Position numbers and translations under genes: made by a program. This document shows, in pieces, positions 43,816 to 52,193 of a stretch of DNA of 64,000 nt (positions within the stretch are counted from its first letter, which is position 1; every line of letters begins with the position of its first letter). The DNA is taken from positions 1 to 64,000 of the forward strand of contig JAHDQY010000032.1 of the NCBI GenBank assembly GCA_018433595.1, read 5' to 3'. The DNA comes from Synergistales bacterium (lineage in GTDB: Bacteria > Synergistota > Synergistia > Synergistales > Aminithiophilaceae). The notes under the pieces were generated by a model that did no database searches, had not been told where the DNA came from, and saw nothing but the letters and a program-made list of their open reading frames with translations.

Positions 43816-44976
43816 TCAGGGGGTCCTTCTCCACAGGAAGGGCAGAGAGAGCAGGGGCAGAAGGCCGACGACGACGAGCGTCGCCGAGAGCCCAACCCTG
43901 TCGGCGAGGTAGCCCAGAGGGGCCATGGCGAATCCGCCGATCCCCCAGGAGAGTCCCATGACGATGGAGCTGGCCGTGCTTCTCGCCTCGGGGGCGCTCT
44001 CCTGCCCCATGGCGGCCGTGATGGGCTGGGAGGCGTTGAGGAAGGCCGTTCCGGCGATGAAAAGGAGGTAGGAGGGAAGCCCCGAAAGGAGGGCCGCCGG
44101 AACGAGGCAAAGCGGAGTGGCCAGAAAGATCACCCGGAGGACGCGCTCCTTGCCGAAGGCGTCGGAGAGTCTGCCCCCGATCAGGGGAGAGACCGTTCCG
44201 GCGGCCATCATGAAGAAAAGGACCGTTCCCACCCGGGTGACGTCGCCTCCGGAGGCCGTCACCACCAGGGGAAGGAAGAAGCGGACCGCCTGAAAGGCGG
44301 CGTCGCGGGTGACCGACAGGGCCCAGACGGGGTAGATCTTGCCGAAGACGGCGACGAGGCTGCGGAGGATGTCGCCGAAACGGAAGGTCCCGGCCGGGAT
44401 TTCGTCATCGTTGAATCGCGAGAGGAAACGCCAGATGAAAAAAGCCAGGAGCGTTACCGGAAGGAGAGCCGCCAGGGGGAGGAAGCGGTACCCGACGAGC
44501 CTTGCCAGGCTCAGGGCGTAAAGAGGGCTCAGGGCGCCGCCCAGCATCCCGGCGACGCTGAAGAGGGAGATGCTGAAGGCCAGACGTTCCGGAGAGGCCA
44601 CGAGGCCGACCGCCCCGTGCCCCTGGGGGTGGAAGGTGGCGCTGCCGATGCTCCAGAGTCCCGTAAAGAGCAGGGCCGCTCCGTAGCTCGGCGAGAGGGG
44701 GAGCAGCGAAGCTCCCAGCGCCGACATCAGGGGGCCGATCATGACGGGAATGGGCCGCGACGATCGATCGGCCAGGAAACCCAGAAGCGGCTGGCAGACG
44801 ATGTGAATCGCTCCGGAAAGGGCCTGCAGCCCGCCCGCCTGGGCGACGGAAATGCCGAGGCGCTTGATGATGATTGGTATAAAGGTGACGAGGAAGGAGG
44901 CGTGGATGTCGTTGAGGAGATGGCCGGCGCAGAGAAGAGCGATCTTCGTTCTGGCCGGAAGGGGTCGGCGCGTCAT
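43816..44976 (-). CDS. MFS transporter, Fsr (fosmidomycin resistance)-like
   Basis: The 386-residue protein has 12 hydrophobic segments. GHLLNDIHASFLVTFIPIII, GFLADRSSRPIPVM and SIGSATFHPQGHGAVG (the Fsr hallmark FHP-x-G) identify the branch, which exports drugs or sugars. ATG 44976 has AAGAAGGTGC upstream and a TATAAT box (45014-45009 on this strand) 33 bp away, with a weak -35. It ends 25 bp before pucR and is probably co-transcribed with it. Confidence 0.88.
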   Translation of the reverse strand: MTRRPLPARTKIALLCAGHLLNDIHASFLVTFIPIIIKRLGISVAQAGGLQALSGAIHIVCQPLLGFLADRSSRPIPVMIGPLMSALGASLLPLSPSYGAALLFTGLWSIGSATFHPQGHGAVGLVASPERLAFSISLFSVAGMLGGALSPLYALSLARLVGYRFLPLAALLPVTLLAFFIWRFLSRFNDDEIPAGTFRFGDILRSLVAVFGKIYPVWALSVTRDAAFQAVRFFLPLVVTASGGDVTRVGTVLFFMMAAGTVSPLIGGRLSDAFGKERVLRVIFLATPLCLVPAALLSGLPSYLLFIAGTAFLNASQPITAAMGQESAPEARSTASSIVMGLSWGIGGFAMAPLGYLADRVGLSATLVVVGLLPLLSLPFLWRRTP

Positions 44977-45019
44977 GGTGCACCTTCTTTCAGGTTCTGT
45001 TTGACCGATTATACCTTGC

Positions 45020-45205
45020 CTGCCGGATAAAGGCCTAGAGGGTGATTCCCGACTCCAAGGGTCTCTTCCGGCTGCGGAGGAAGATGAGGGCCGTGGCGGC
45101 GGAAAAAGAGCGGGAAACGTATCTCCGCCGGGAAAGACGGCTCCGCACCGCCGGGGCGTTCCGCGGGCACGGCAGTCGGTACGGTGGAAAGATTAAGCTT
45201 CAGGG
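45020..45205. other. Upstream part of the MFS/metX divergent interval, no gene seen
   Basis: The interval between the divergent MFS and metX genes is 509 bp. The half nearest the MFS gene holds only that gene's promoter-like box and purine-rich sequence. Open frames here have no ribosome sites or recognisable products. The remaining 280 bp is the methionine leader. Confidence 0.5.
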
Positions 45206-45209
45206 GCTG

Positions 45210-45239
45210 TTGACAGTTCCGGCGATCGTTGTTTATACT
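45210..45239 (+). promoter_or_regulatory. Strong sigma-70-type promoter of the methionine operon
   Basis: A perfect TTGACA (45210-45215), an 18-bp spacer and TATACT (45234-45239). Transcription would start near 45246, giving a leader of about 240 nt before metX that contains a short ORF and a terminator. Confidence 0.8.
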
Positions 45240-45309
45240 CACTCGAACCGGCGGCCCTTTAAAAGGGCGGCCTGGCGCGACAGAGATGACGAGAAAAGGA
45301 GGAGCCTCC

Positions 45310-45399
45310 ATGACGACCCGACAGGCCACCATGATGATGTGCGCCATGATGATGTGCGGCAACGGCGGATCTCCTCCAGGAAGGACCGGCGGCTGCTGA
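45310..45399 (+). CDS. Methionine-rich leader peptide of the met operon (attenuator peptide)
   Basis: The 29-codon ORF has an excellent ribosome site (AGGAGG at 45297-45302, seven bases before ATG). Its product contains TMMMCAMMMC: Met codons at positions 8-10 (45331-45339) and 13-15 (45346-45354), each run followed by Cys; a third Cys is the last residue. Seven Met in 29 codons immediately upstream of a methionine-synthesis operon, with a terminator starting 20 nt after the stop, is the design of a ribosome-stalling attenuator such as trpL or hisL. Charged tRNA-Met, and possibly tRNA-Cys, would be the signal. There is no biochemical evidence here; the call rests on composition and layout. 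Confidence 0.85.
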   Translation: MTTRQATMMMCAMMMCGNGGSPPGRTGGC

Positions 45400-45418
45400 C
45401 GCGTCGCTGTCTGAAATG

Positions 45419-45462
45419 GACCGGGATCCCCGCAGCTTTCGGCGGATCCCGGTCTTTTTATT
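45419..45462 (+). terminator. Attenuator terminator ahead of metX
   Basis: An 11-bp perfect stem (GACCGGGATCC at 45419-45429 with GGATCCCGGTC at 45444-45454), a 14-nt loop and TTTTTATTT: a strong intrinsic terminator 24 bp before the metX start. The 9-mer CGGCGGATC occurs in the loop/3' arm (45440-45448) and again inside the leader-peptide gene (45363-45371). The upstream copy can therefore pair with the 5' arm (about 7 bp) as an antiterminator. Confidence 0.85.
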
Positions 45463-45485
45463 TGCCTTGAGGAGGGGTGGTGGCC

Positions 45486-46682
45486 ATGGAGAGAGAAAAC
45501 CGGACGATCACGCATCGCGATGTCATGCCTTCCGATTCCGTTGGATGGACCGAGGCCGGGAAGGTGCGTCTTTTTTCCGAAGAGGAGCCCTTCGTCACGG
45601 AGCTCGGCGGGCGGCTTCCTTCCGTCGAGGTCGAATATGAGACCTACGGGGCCCTGTCGCCGGGAGGAGGGAACGCGATTCTCGTCGAGCACGCCCTTTC
45701 CGGAGATGCCCATGCCGCCGGAAGGGATCGGGCATGGCGGGAGCAGGGCCGGCCCTGGAGGGCGTCTCGGCCGGGGTGGTGGGATTCCATGATCGGTCCC
45801 GGGAAGGCGATCGACACGGACCGTTTCTTCGTGATCTGTCAGAACGTCCTCGGAAGCTGCTACGGCTCCACCGGCCCCGGCTCCATCGACGCCGGAACGG
45901 GACGGCCCTACGGCCGCTCCTTCCCCCTGGTGACCGTCGGCGACTGGGTGCGGCTCCAGGCCCGGGTCCTCGATGAACTCGGAGTGGAGCGGCTTCACGC
46001 CGTCGTCGGCGGGTCGCTCGGCGGCCAGCAGGCTCTGGAGTGGGCCCTCGCCTATCCCGGCCGTGTCGATCGGGTGGCGGTCCTCGCCGCCGCTCCCAGC
46101 CTTTCCGCCCAGGGGCTGGCCTTCAACGCCGTGGGCAGGCAGGCCATCATGAGCGATCCCGCCTTCCGGAACGGCGACTATTACGGTGGACCCCTTCCCG
46201 CCTCGGGGCTGGCGGCGGCCCGGATGCTGGGCCACATCACCTACCTTTCGGAGGAGGGGATGGAGCTCAAGTTCGGCCGGAGGCTGAAGCCGGAGAGGGA
46301 GGGCGGCTTCGGCGTCGAGTTCGAGGTGGAGAGCTACCTGGACCATCAGGGGCGGTCTTTCGTGGAGCGCTTCGACGCCAACAGCTACCTCTACATCACC
46401 CGGGCGATGGATTATTACGACGCCTCGCGGTGGGGGGGCGGCGACATGACCGAGGCCTGCCGCCGCATCGCCGCCGACGTCCTCGTCGTCTCCTTTGATA
46501 CGGACTGGCTCTATCCCCCCAAGGCATGCCGCCTCCTGGCCCGGGCCCTCACCCGCAGCGGAAGAAGGGTCACCTACGTCAACCTCTCCTCCCGCTACGG
46601 GCATGACGCCTTTCTCGTGGAGGCCGAGGAGCTCGGTCGCTTCCTCAAGCCCTTTCTGGAGCAGGGGAGGCGCGCGCGATGA
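45486..46682 (+). CDS. metX: Homoserine O-acetyltransferase
   Basis: The 398-residue alpha/beta hydrolase has NAILVEHALSGDAHAAG, WWDSMIGPGKAIDT, NVLGSCYGSTGP, nucleophile Ser in VVGGSLGGQQALEWA, catalytic Asp in VSFDTDWLYPP and His in YGHDAFLVE. It activates homoserine with acetyl-CoA (or succinyl-CoA in some family members; specificity not determined here). ATG 45486 follows GAGGAGGGG; GTG 45477 overlaps that site. It is the first enzyme gene after the attenuator. The stop overlaps metW as ATGA. Confidence 0.95.
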   Translation: MERENRTITHRDVMPSDSVGWTEAGKVRLFSEEEPFVTELGGRLPSVEVEYETYGALSPGGGNAILVEHALSGDAHAAGRDRAWREQGRPWRASRPGWWDSMIGPGKAIDTDRFFVICQNVLGSCYGSTGPGSIDAGTGRPYGRSFPLVTVGDWVRLQARVLDELGVERLHAVVGGSLGGQQALEWALAYPGRVDRVAVLAAAPSLSAQGLAFNAVGRQAIMSDPAFRNGDYYGGPLPASGLAAARMLGHITYLSEEGMELKFGRRLKPEREGGFGVEFEVESYLDHQGRSFVERFDANSYLYITRAMDYYDASRWGGGDMTEACRRIAADVLVVSFDTDWLYPPKACRLLARALTRSGRRVTYVNLSSRYGHDAFLVEAEELGRFLKPFLEQGRRAR

Positions 46683-47440
46683 AAGCGGACAGCCTTGCGG
46701 CCCCGGAGCGGCTCGTCGAGTGGATCTCCTCCTTTTTCGACGTTCCCCCCGTCGACGTCCGGCGCTTCGTGGCGTCCCGGGAGAGAGGGAATTCCGCCTC
46801 TTCCCGGGAGGGCCGGCGCTGGCAGGATGCCCTCATCGAAAGGGAGATTCCCCAGGGGGCCTCCGTTCTCGATCTCGGTTGCGGCCGGGGCGACCTGCTC
46901 TCCCGCCTCGCGGCCAGCCGGTCCGTCCGGGGACAGGGCGTCGAACTCGATCCCGGCGGCGTGGAGGCCTGCATCGCCCGGGGCGTTCCGGTGATTCAGT
47001 CCGACCTGGACGAGGGGCTCCGCGATTTTCCCGACGGGAGCTTCGATTTCGTCGTCCTCGAGGAGACGCTCCAGACGCTGCGGTCCCCCATGACGATCCT
47101 GGAGGAGATGCTCCGCGTGGGTGGAAGGGGGATCGTCTCCTTTCCCAACTTCGCCTTCTGGAAGGTCTGGACCGATTTCGCCCTTCGGGGGCGCATGCCC
47201 GTCACATCGAGCCTCCCCTATCGGTGGCACGACTCGCCGAACATCCACCTTTTCACCTTTCGCGATTTCGCCGACTGGGCCCGGGCCTCGGGGGTCCGCC
47301 TCGCGGCCGTCCACGTCCGTTCCGGAGAAGGCGTCCGCCGCTACGGAGAGGGGGACGACTTCAGGGGCGAAGAGATGCTCGTCGTCGTGGAAAAAGACCG
47401 GATTCCTTCCGGTACCGGAAGAGAAAGCGAGGAGCGATGA
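46679..47440 (+). CDS. metW: MetW methyltransferase-fold protein
   Basis: The 253-residue protein has a SAM-binding Rossmann fold (SVLDLGCGRGDLLSRLA) and MetW-specific blocks: PVIQSDLDEGLRDFPDGSFDFVVLEETLQTL, GRGIVSFPNFAFWKVW and SLPYRWHDSPNIHLFTFRDF. MetW is nearly always fused to or next to metX and is needed for full homoserine acetylation in several bacteria. An N-terminal extension of about 55 residues precedes the methyltransferase core. It overlaps metX and metY by 4 bp each. Confidence 0.92.
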   Translation: MKADSLAAPERLVEWISSFFDVPPVDVRRFVASRERGNSASSREGRRWQDALIEREIPQGASVLDLGCGRGDLLSRLAASRSVRGQGVELDPGGVEACIARGVPVIQSDLDEGLRDFPDGSFDFVVLEETLQTLRSPMTILEEMLRVGGRGIVSFPNFAFWKVWTDFALRGRMPVTSSLPYRWHDSPNIHLFTFRDFADWARASGVRLAAVHVRSGEGVRRYGEGDDFRGEEMLVVVEKDRIPSGTGRESEER

Positions 47441-47442
47441 AA

Positions 47443-48741
47443 ATGAGCGACAGCAGGCGTTACCGTTTCGAGACCCTGGCGATTCACGGCGGACAGGTCC
47501 CCGATCCCGGCACTCAGGCCAGGGGGGTCCCTGTCTCCAGAAGCAGCTCTTTCGTCTTCAAGAGCGTCCGTCATGGGGCCGACCTTTTCGCGCTCCGTGA
47601 CCGGGGCAACATCTATTCCCGTCTCGGGAATCCCACCGTGGAGGTCCTGGAGGAACGGATCTCCCTTCTCGAGGGGGGCGCCGCCTCGGTGGCGGTGGCC
47701 TCGGGAACCAGCGCCATCCACTACGCCGTCATCACCCTCGCCGGGGAGGGTGACGAGATCCTGGCGGCGAACAACCTCTACGGCGGGACCTACACCATGT
47801 TCGACTCCCTCCTGCCTCAGTTCGGCATCCGAACGCGCTTCGTCGACCCCGGAAGGCCCGAGGAGTTCCGAAAGGGCCTCACGGCCCGGACGAAGGCGGT
47901 CTACGTCGAGACCATCGGCAACCCCTCCCTGGACGTCATCGACGTGGAGGCCGTCGCCAGGATCGCCCACGAGGCGGAAATCCCCCTGATCGTGGACGGC
48001 ACCTTCACCACCCCCTACCTCCTCCGCACGATCGACCATGGGGCGGACATCGTGGTCAACTCGCTGACGAAATGGCTCGGCGGCCACGGGACGGCCATCG
48101 GGGGCATCGTGACCGACGCGGGGAACTTTCCCTGGAAGGGCAACGGCAAGTTCCCCCTGTTCAACGATCCCGATCCCAGTTACCATGGCCTTCGTTGGGC
48201 TCACGACCTGCCCGGGGACCTGGCCTCGGCCCCCTTCGCCTTCCGCCTGCGCATGGTGCCGCTCCGGAATCTCGGCGCCTGCCTCTCGCCCGACAACGCC
48301 TGGATCTTTCTTCAGGGCATCGAGACGCTCCCCTTCCGCATGGCCCGCCACGGGGAGAACGCGGCGGCCGTGGCCGCCTTCCTGAAGGGGCACCCCAAGG
48401 TGGCCTGGGTGCGTTTCCCCGGGCTGGCCGACGACCCCTCCCATCCCGTGGCGAGACGCTACCTCAAAAGGGGATTCGGCGGTATGGTGGTCTTCGGGGT
48501 CAGCGGCGGCGCTGAAGGGGGCGCCCGTTTCATCGAGTCCCTCCGGCTCTTCTCCCACCTGGCCAACGTGGGCGACGCCAAATCCCTGGCCCTTCACCCG
48601 GCGAGCACGACCCACAGCCAGCTTACGGAGGAGCAGCAGCGGGAAAGCGGGCTGGCGCCGGAACTGATCCGCCTTTCCGTCGGCATCGAGCACATCGACG
48701 ACATCCTTGAGGATATCGACCAGGCTCTTCGGAAGGTCTGA
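47443..48741 (+). CDS. metY: O-acetylhomoserine sulfhydrylase
   Basis: The 432-residue Cys/Met-metabolism PLP enzyme has the N-terminal FETLAIHGGQVPDPGTQARGVP, GNPTVEVLEERISLLEGG, VDGTFTTPYLLRTI-type block and the PLP lysine in VVNSLTKWLGGHGTAIGG. The insert around WKGNGKFPLFNDPDPSYHGL and LGACLSPDNAWIFLQGIETL is specific to MetY. It makes homocysteine from O-acetylhomoserine and sulfide. ATG 47443 has GGAG eight bases ahead; ATG 47437 (overlapping the metW stop as ATGA) is the alternative and adds two residues. Confidence 0.94.
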   Translation: MSDSRRYRFETLAIHGGQVPDPGTQARGVPVSRSSSFVFKSVRHGADLFALRDRGNIYSRLGNPTVEVLEERISLLEGGAASVAVASGTSAIHYAVITLAGEGDEILAANNLYGGTYTMFDSLLPQFGIRTRFVDPGRPEEFRKGLTARTKAVYVETIGNPSLDVIDVEAVARIAHEAEIPLIVDGTFTTPYLLRTIDHGADIVVNSLTKWLGGHGTAIGGIVTDAGNFPWKGNGKFPLFNDPDPSYHGLRWAHDLPGDLASAPFAFRLRMVPLRNLGACLSPDNAWIFLQGIETLPFRMARHGENAAAVAAFLKGHPKVAWVRFPGLADDPSHPVARRYLKRGFGGMVVFGVSGGAEGGARFIESLRLFSHLANVGDAKSLALHPASTTHSQLTEEQQRESGLAPELIRLSVGIEHIDDILEDIDQALRKV

Positions 48742-48874
48742 GGCGACGGGAAGGGCAAAAGCGGCGACCGGCAGGGGAAGGAAAAAGGAGCCCGGAGACG
48801 TTCCCGGGAAGAACCGTTCCGCCGGAGCCGCTCCAGAGGGACCGACGCTGTCTTGTTTGAGGAAGGAGATCGTC

Positions 48875-51289
48875 ATGGACCTGAAACGCTGGATCGAAGC
48901 GAGAGAAGGGATCACCGTTCTCGACGGAGCCATGGGGACGATGCTGGCCGAGAAGGGGTGGCGCCCCCCTCTCCTGCCCGAGGAGATGCTCCTGACGGCC
49001 CCCGATGCGGTCCTCTCCATTCACGAGGCCTACGTGGGAGCCGGAGCCGGGATCATCGAGACGAACACCTTCGGCGCCTCGACGCTCAAGCTGGCTCACC
49101 GGAATCTCCAGGCACGGGCCGAGGAGATCGGCTTTTCCGCCGCCTCGATCGCCCGGAGGGCCGCAGGAGACAGGGCCCTCGTCGCCGGCTCCGTCGGTCC
49201 CCTGGGCCGCCTCGTCGAGCCTCTCGGCGACGTCTCCTTCGATGAGGCCGTTGCCGCCTTCCGTCCCCAGATCCGGGGGCTCCTCGCGGGCGGGGCCGAT
49301 TTCATTCTCATCGAGACCATGCTCGACCTGAGGGAGGCCAAGGCCGCCGTCCTTGCCGTCAAGGAAGAGGATCGTCAGGCCGCCTTCGCTGTCAGCTTCA
49401 CCTTCGACCGCAACGGCAGCACCATGACGGGGACGCCTCCCGAAGTCGCCGCCGCCTGGGCCATGGCCGTCGGGGCCTCCGCCGTCGGCGCCAACTGCGG
49501 CGTCGGTCCCGGAGCCTATGCCGAGACCGTCGCCCGTCTCCGCCGTTCCTGCGACCTGCCGATCCTCGTCTACGCCAACGCCGGTCTTCCGGCCCAAGGG
49601 GTCACCCTCGACGCCGGAAGCTTCGCCGCCGCCTGCCGCCGCCTCGTCGAGGCCGGAGCGGCCGTCGTCGGCGGCTGCTGCGGCACCGGCCCCGGTCACA
49701 TCGCCGCCCTCCAGGCGGAGCTTGGAGGATTGCGCCCCCTCGCGGCGGAAGACGTGGAGGTCACGGCATTGGCGAGCCGGAGCCGCGTCGCCCTCTGCGG
49801 TCCCGACGAGCCCCTTCTCATCGTCGGCGAGCGGATCAACCCCTCCCGCAAGGGGCCCCTGAAGGAGGCCATGACCGAAGGGCGCTGGAGCGTCGTCCGC
49901 GACGAGGCCAGGCTCCAGACCGAAGCCGGCGCCTCCCTCCTCGACGTCAACGCCGGCATCGCCGGCCAGGACCGCAGCAAACTCATGGCCGCGGCCATCG
50001 ATGCCGCCCAGGGTGCCTCCGCTCTTCCCCTCTCCATCGACAGCGACGACGGGACCCTTCTCGAACTCGGCGCCCGATCCTACTGTGGCGTCCCCCTCCT
50101 CAACTCCGTCACCTGCGACGGGAAATCCCTCGAAAGAGGCGTGGAGCTGGCCCGGCGCGTCGGGGCCGGTCTCGTCGTCCTCACCCTCGACGGCAAGGGG
50201 ATTCCCGACAGCGCCGCAGGCCGCCTCGCCCTCGCTCGAAGGGCCGTCGCCGCCGCCGCCGCCGCCGGCCTGCCCCGGCGCTATCTCTTCATCGACCCCC
50301 TGACTCTGGCCGTCGGGGCCGACGGGAGAAACGCCGCCGTCACCCTCGAAACGCTCCGGGGGCTCCGGGGGCTGGGAACGCGCTCCATCATGGGCGTCAG
50401 CAACGTCTCCTTCGGCATGCCCGATCGGGCGCTGCTGAACCGGACCTTCCTCGTCATGGCCCGGGCCGAGGGACTTGAGGCCGTCATCGCCGATCCCCTC
50501 GACGGCGCCTTCATGGCCTCCGTCGCCGCCTCCGACGCTCTCACCGGACGCGATCGGGCCATGAGACGCTACATCGCGGCCGCCAAGGCCCGGGAGAAGG
50601 CGCCCGCTGCTCCCGTCTCCGTCTCACGCGCCGTCGATGCCCCTTCATCGGCCCCGGAGGGAGAGATCGGAAGAGCCGTCGTCTCAGGCGACAGGGAGGC
50701 CGCCCTCGCCGCGGCCGAGGCCTTTCTGGCCGGCGGCGCCGAGCCCATGGAACTCATCGGCGGGAAGGTCATCCCTGCCCTTGAGGAGGTGGGCCGCCGC
50801 TACGACTGCGGCGACTTCTTCCTTCCCGAGCTCCTTGAGGCCTCCGAGGCGGCCCAGGCCCTCTGTGACCTCGCCGAATCGCGTCTCCTGCAGCGGGGCG
50901 AGGCGCTCCGCTGCAGGGGAACGGTCGTCATGGCCACCGTGGAAGGGGATCTCCACGACCTGGGGAAGAAGGTCGTCGCCATGGTCCTCAAAAGCCGGGG
51001 CTACCGCATCGTCGATCTCGGTGTCGACGTTCCGGCCCAGGCCATCCTTGAGGCGGCAAGGCGGGAAGAGGCCGACGTCGTCGGTCTCTCGGCCCTCATG
51101 ACGACCACCGTCGAGGCCATGAAGACCGTCATCGCCCAGGGACGGCGCCTCGATCTCGGCTGCCGTTTCATCGTCGGCGGAGCCGCCGTCTCCTCCGCCT
51201 TCGCCCTCGATGCCGGAGCCGACGGCTACGCTCCCGACGCCGTCGAGGCCGCCCGACTCGTCGACCGCCTCATGGCGGAACGAACCTAG
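48875..51289 (+). CDS. metH: Cobalamin-dependent methionine synthase, short form lacking the reactivation domain
   Basis: The 804-residue protein has an N-terminal homocysteine-binding domain (zinc ligands Cys208 and Cys268-Cys269 in VGGCCGTGPGH), a methyl-folate pterin-binding domain (IVGERINPSRKGPLKEAM onward, about 320-570), a B12 cap (about 615-680) and the B12 domain with DLHDLGKK (axial His about 694). It ends after the B12 fold; the roughly 330-residue AdoMet reactivation domain of E. coli MetH is absent, as in many anaerobes. It methylates homocysteine using 5-methyl-tetrahydrofolate. A 133-bp gap separates it from metY. ATG 48875 follows GGAAGGAG; the frame upstream to 48707 overlaps metY and was rejected. 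Confidence 0.94.
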   Translation: MDLKRWIEAREGITVLDGAMGTMLAEKGWRPPLLPEEMLLTAPDAVLSIHEAYVGAGAGIIETNTFGASTLKLAHRNLQARAEEIGFSAASIARRAAGDRALVAGSVGPLGRLVEPLGDVSFDEAVAAFRPQIRGLLAGGADFILIETMLDLREAKAAVLAVKEEDRQAAFAVSFTFDRNGSTMTGTPPEVAAAWAMAVGASAVGANCGVGPGAYAETVARLRRSCDLPILVYANAGLPAQGVTLDAGSFAAACRRLVEAGAAVVGGCCGTGPGHIAALQAELGGLRPLAAEDVEVTALASRSRVALCGPDEPLLIVGERINPSRKGPLKEAMTEGRWSVVRDEARLQTEAGASLLDVNAGIAGQDRSKLMAAAIDAAQGASALPLSIDSDDGTLLELGARSYCGVPLLNSVTCDGKSLERGVELARRVGAGLVVLTLDGKGIPDSAAGRLALARRAVAAAAAAGLPRRYLFIDPLTLAVGADGRNAAVTLETLRGLRGLGTRSIMGVSNVSFGMPDRALLNRTFLVMARAEGLEAVIADPLDGAFMASVAASDALTGRDRAMRRYIAAAKAREKAPAAPVSVSRAVDAPSSAPEGEIGRAVVSGDREAALAAAEAFLAGGAEPMELIGGKVIPALEEVGRRYDCGDFFLPELLEASEAAQALCDLAESRLLQRGEALRCRGTVVMATVEGDLHDLGKKVVAMVLKSRGYRIVDLGVDVPAQAILEAARREEADVVGLSALMTTTVEAMKTVIAQGRRLDLGCRFIVGGAAVSSAFALDAGADGYAPDAVEAARLVDRLMAERT

Positions 51290-51300
51290 GAGGGTTGTCC

Positions 51301-52191
51301 ATGTTCATCGCCGATCTCTTCCGCAGAGAGGGTCCCGTCGTCTCCTTCGAGGTCTTCCCCCCCAAGGCCGGGGCCCCCGTCGAAAACGTCTACCGCACCA
51401 TCGAGGCGATCGCCGACCTGGCGCCGGGATTCGTGAGCGTCACCTACGGGGCCGGAGGCTCCAGCAGGGACCGCACCGTAGAAATCGCCTCGCGGATCTG
51501 CAGCACCTACGGCCTGGAGGCCCTGGCCCACCTCACCGGCATGAGCCACAGCACCGGGGAGATCGACGCCATCTGCCGCTCCCTGCTGGAGCGGGGCGTC
51601 GGGAATATCCTCGCCCTCAGGGGCGACCCTCCCCGGGAGGGAGGGGCCGTCGCCCGGAGCTATCCCTACGCCGCGGGCCTCATCGGCCACATCAAGACGG
51701 CCTTCCCCGGGAGCTTCTGCGTCGCCGCCGCCGCCTATCCCGAGGGGCACGTCGAGTGCGCCGATCCCGAAAGGGACCTGGATCACCTCAAGGAGAAGGT
51801 CGACGTCGGGGCCGACCTCCTCATCACGCAGCTTTTCTTCGACAACGAGATCTTCCATCGTTTCCGCGACCGCGTCGCCGCCCGGGGCATCGACGTCCCC
51901 CTCGTTGCCGGCATCTTCCCCGTCCTCAATGCCGGCCAGGTCCAGCGCATCGTCACCCTCTGCGGCGCCTCGCTGCCGCCCAAGTTCACCCGCATCATGG
52001 CCCGCTACGCCAATGACCCCGAGGCTCTGGCCGAGGCCGGCGTCGCCTACGCCACGGAGCAGATCGTCGATCTCCTCTCGTCCGACGTCGACGGCATCCA
52101 CCTCTACACCATGAACCGGCCCGAGACGACGCGGCGCATCATGGGCAACATCGGCCGGCTCCGCCGAGTCGCGCCGGCCTGCGGTCGCTGA
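51301..52191 (+). CDS. metF: 5,10-methylenetetrahydrofolate reductase
   Basis: The 296-residue TIM-barrel flavoenzyme begins VSFEVFPPKAGAPVENV and includes VSVTYGAGGSSRDRT, LAHLTGMSHS, NILALRGDPP and DLLITQLFFDNEIFHRF, all MetF motifs (catalytic Glu in SFEVFPP; FAD contacts in the middle blocks). It supplies methyl-THF to MetH. ATG 51301 is 11 bp after the metH stop, with AGGAGGG in between. Confidence 0.95.
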   Translation: MFIADLFRREGPVVSFEVFPPKAGAPVENVYRTIEAIADLAPGFVSVTYGAGGSSRDRTVEIASRICSTYGLEALAHLTGMSHSTGEIDAICRSLLERGVGNILALRGDPPREGGAVARSYPYAAGLIGHIKTAFPGSFCVAAAAYPEGHVECADPERDLDHLKEKVDVGADLLITQLFFDNEIFHRFRDRVAARGIDVPLVAGIFPVLNAGQVQRIVTLCGASLPPKFTRIMARYANDPEALAEAGVAYATEQIVDLLSSDVDGIHLYTMNRPETTRRIMGNIGRLRRVAPACGR

Positions 52192-52193
52192 CC

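Noticed and set aside
45240-45485. SAM riboswitch or T-box ahead of metX
   Set aside because: None of the conserved SAM-I/SAM-II core elements or the T-box sequence is visible; the Met-rich leader peptide with terminator explains the region better.
48742-48874. Cobalamin-riboswitch-like motif (GCCCGGAGAC and a GGGAAGGG start) between metY and metH
   Set aside because: Only fragments resemble the B12 box; the GCCACTG element and the conserved core order are missing, and no expression platform is evident. A covariance-model search for Rfam cobalamin would settle it.
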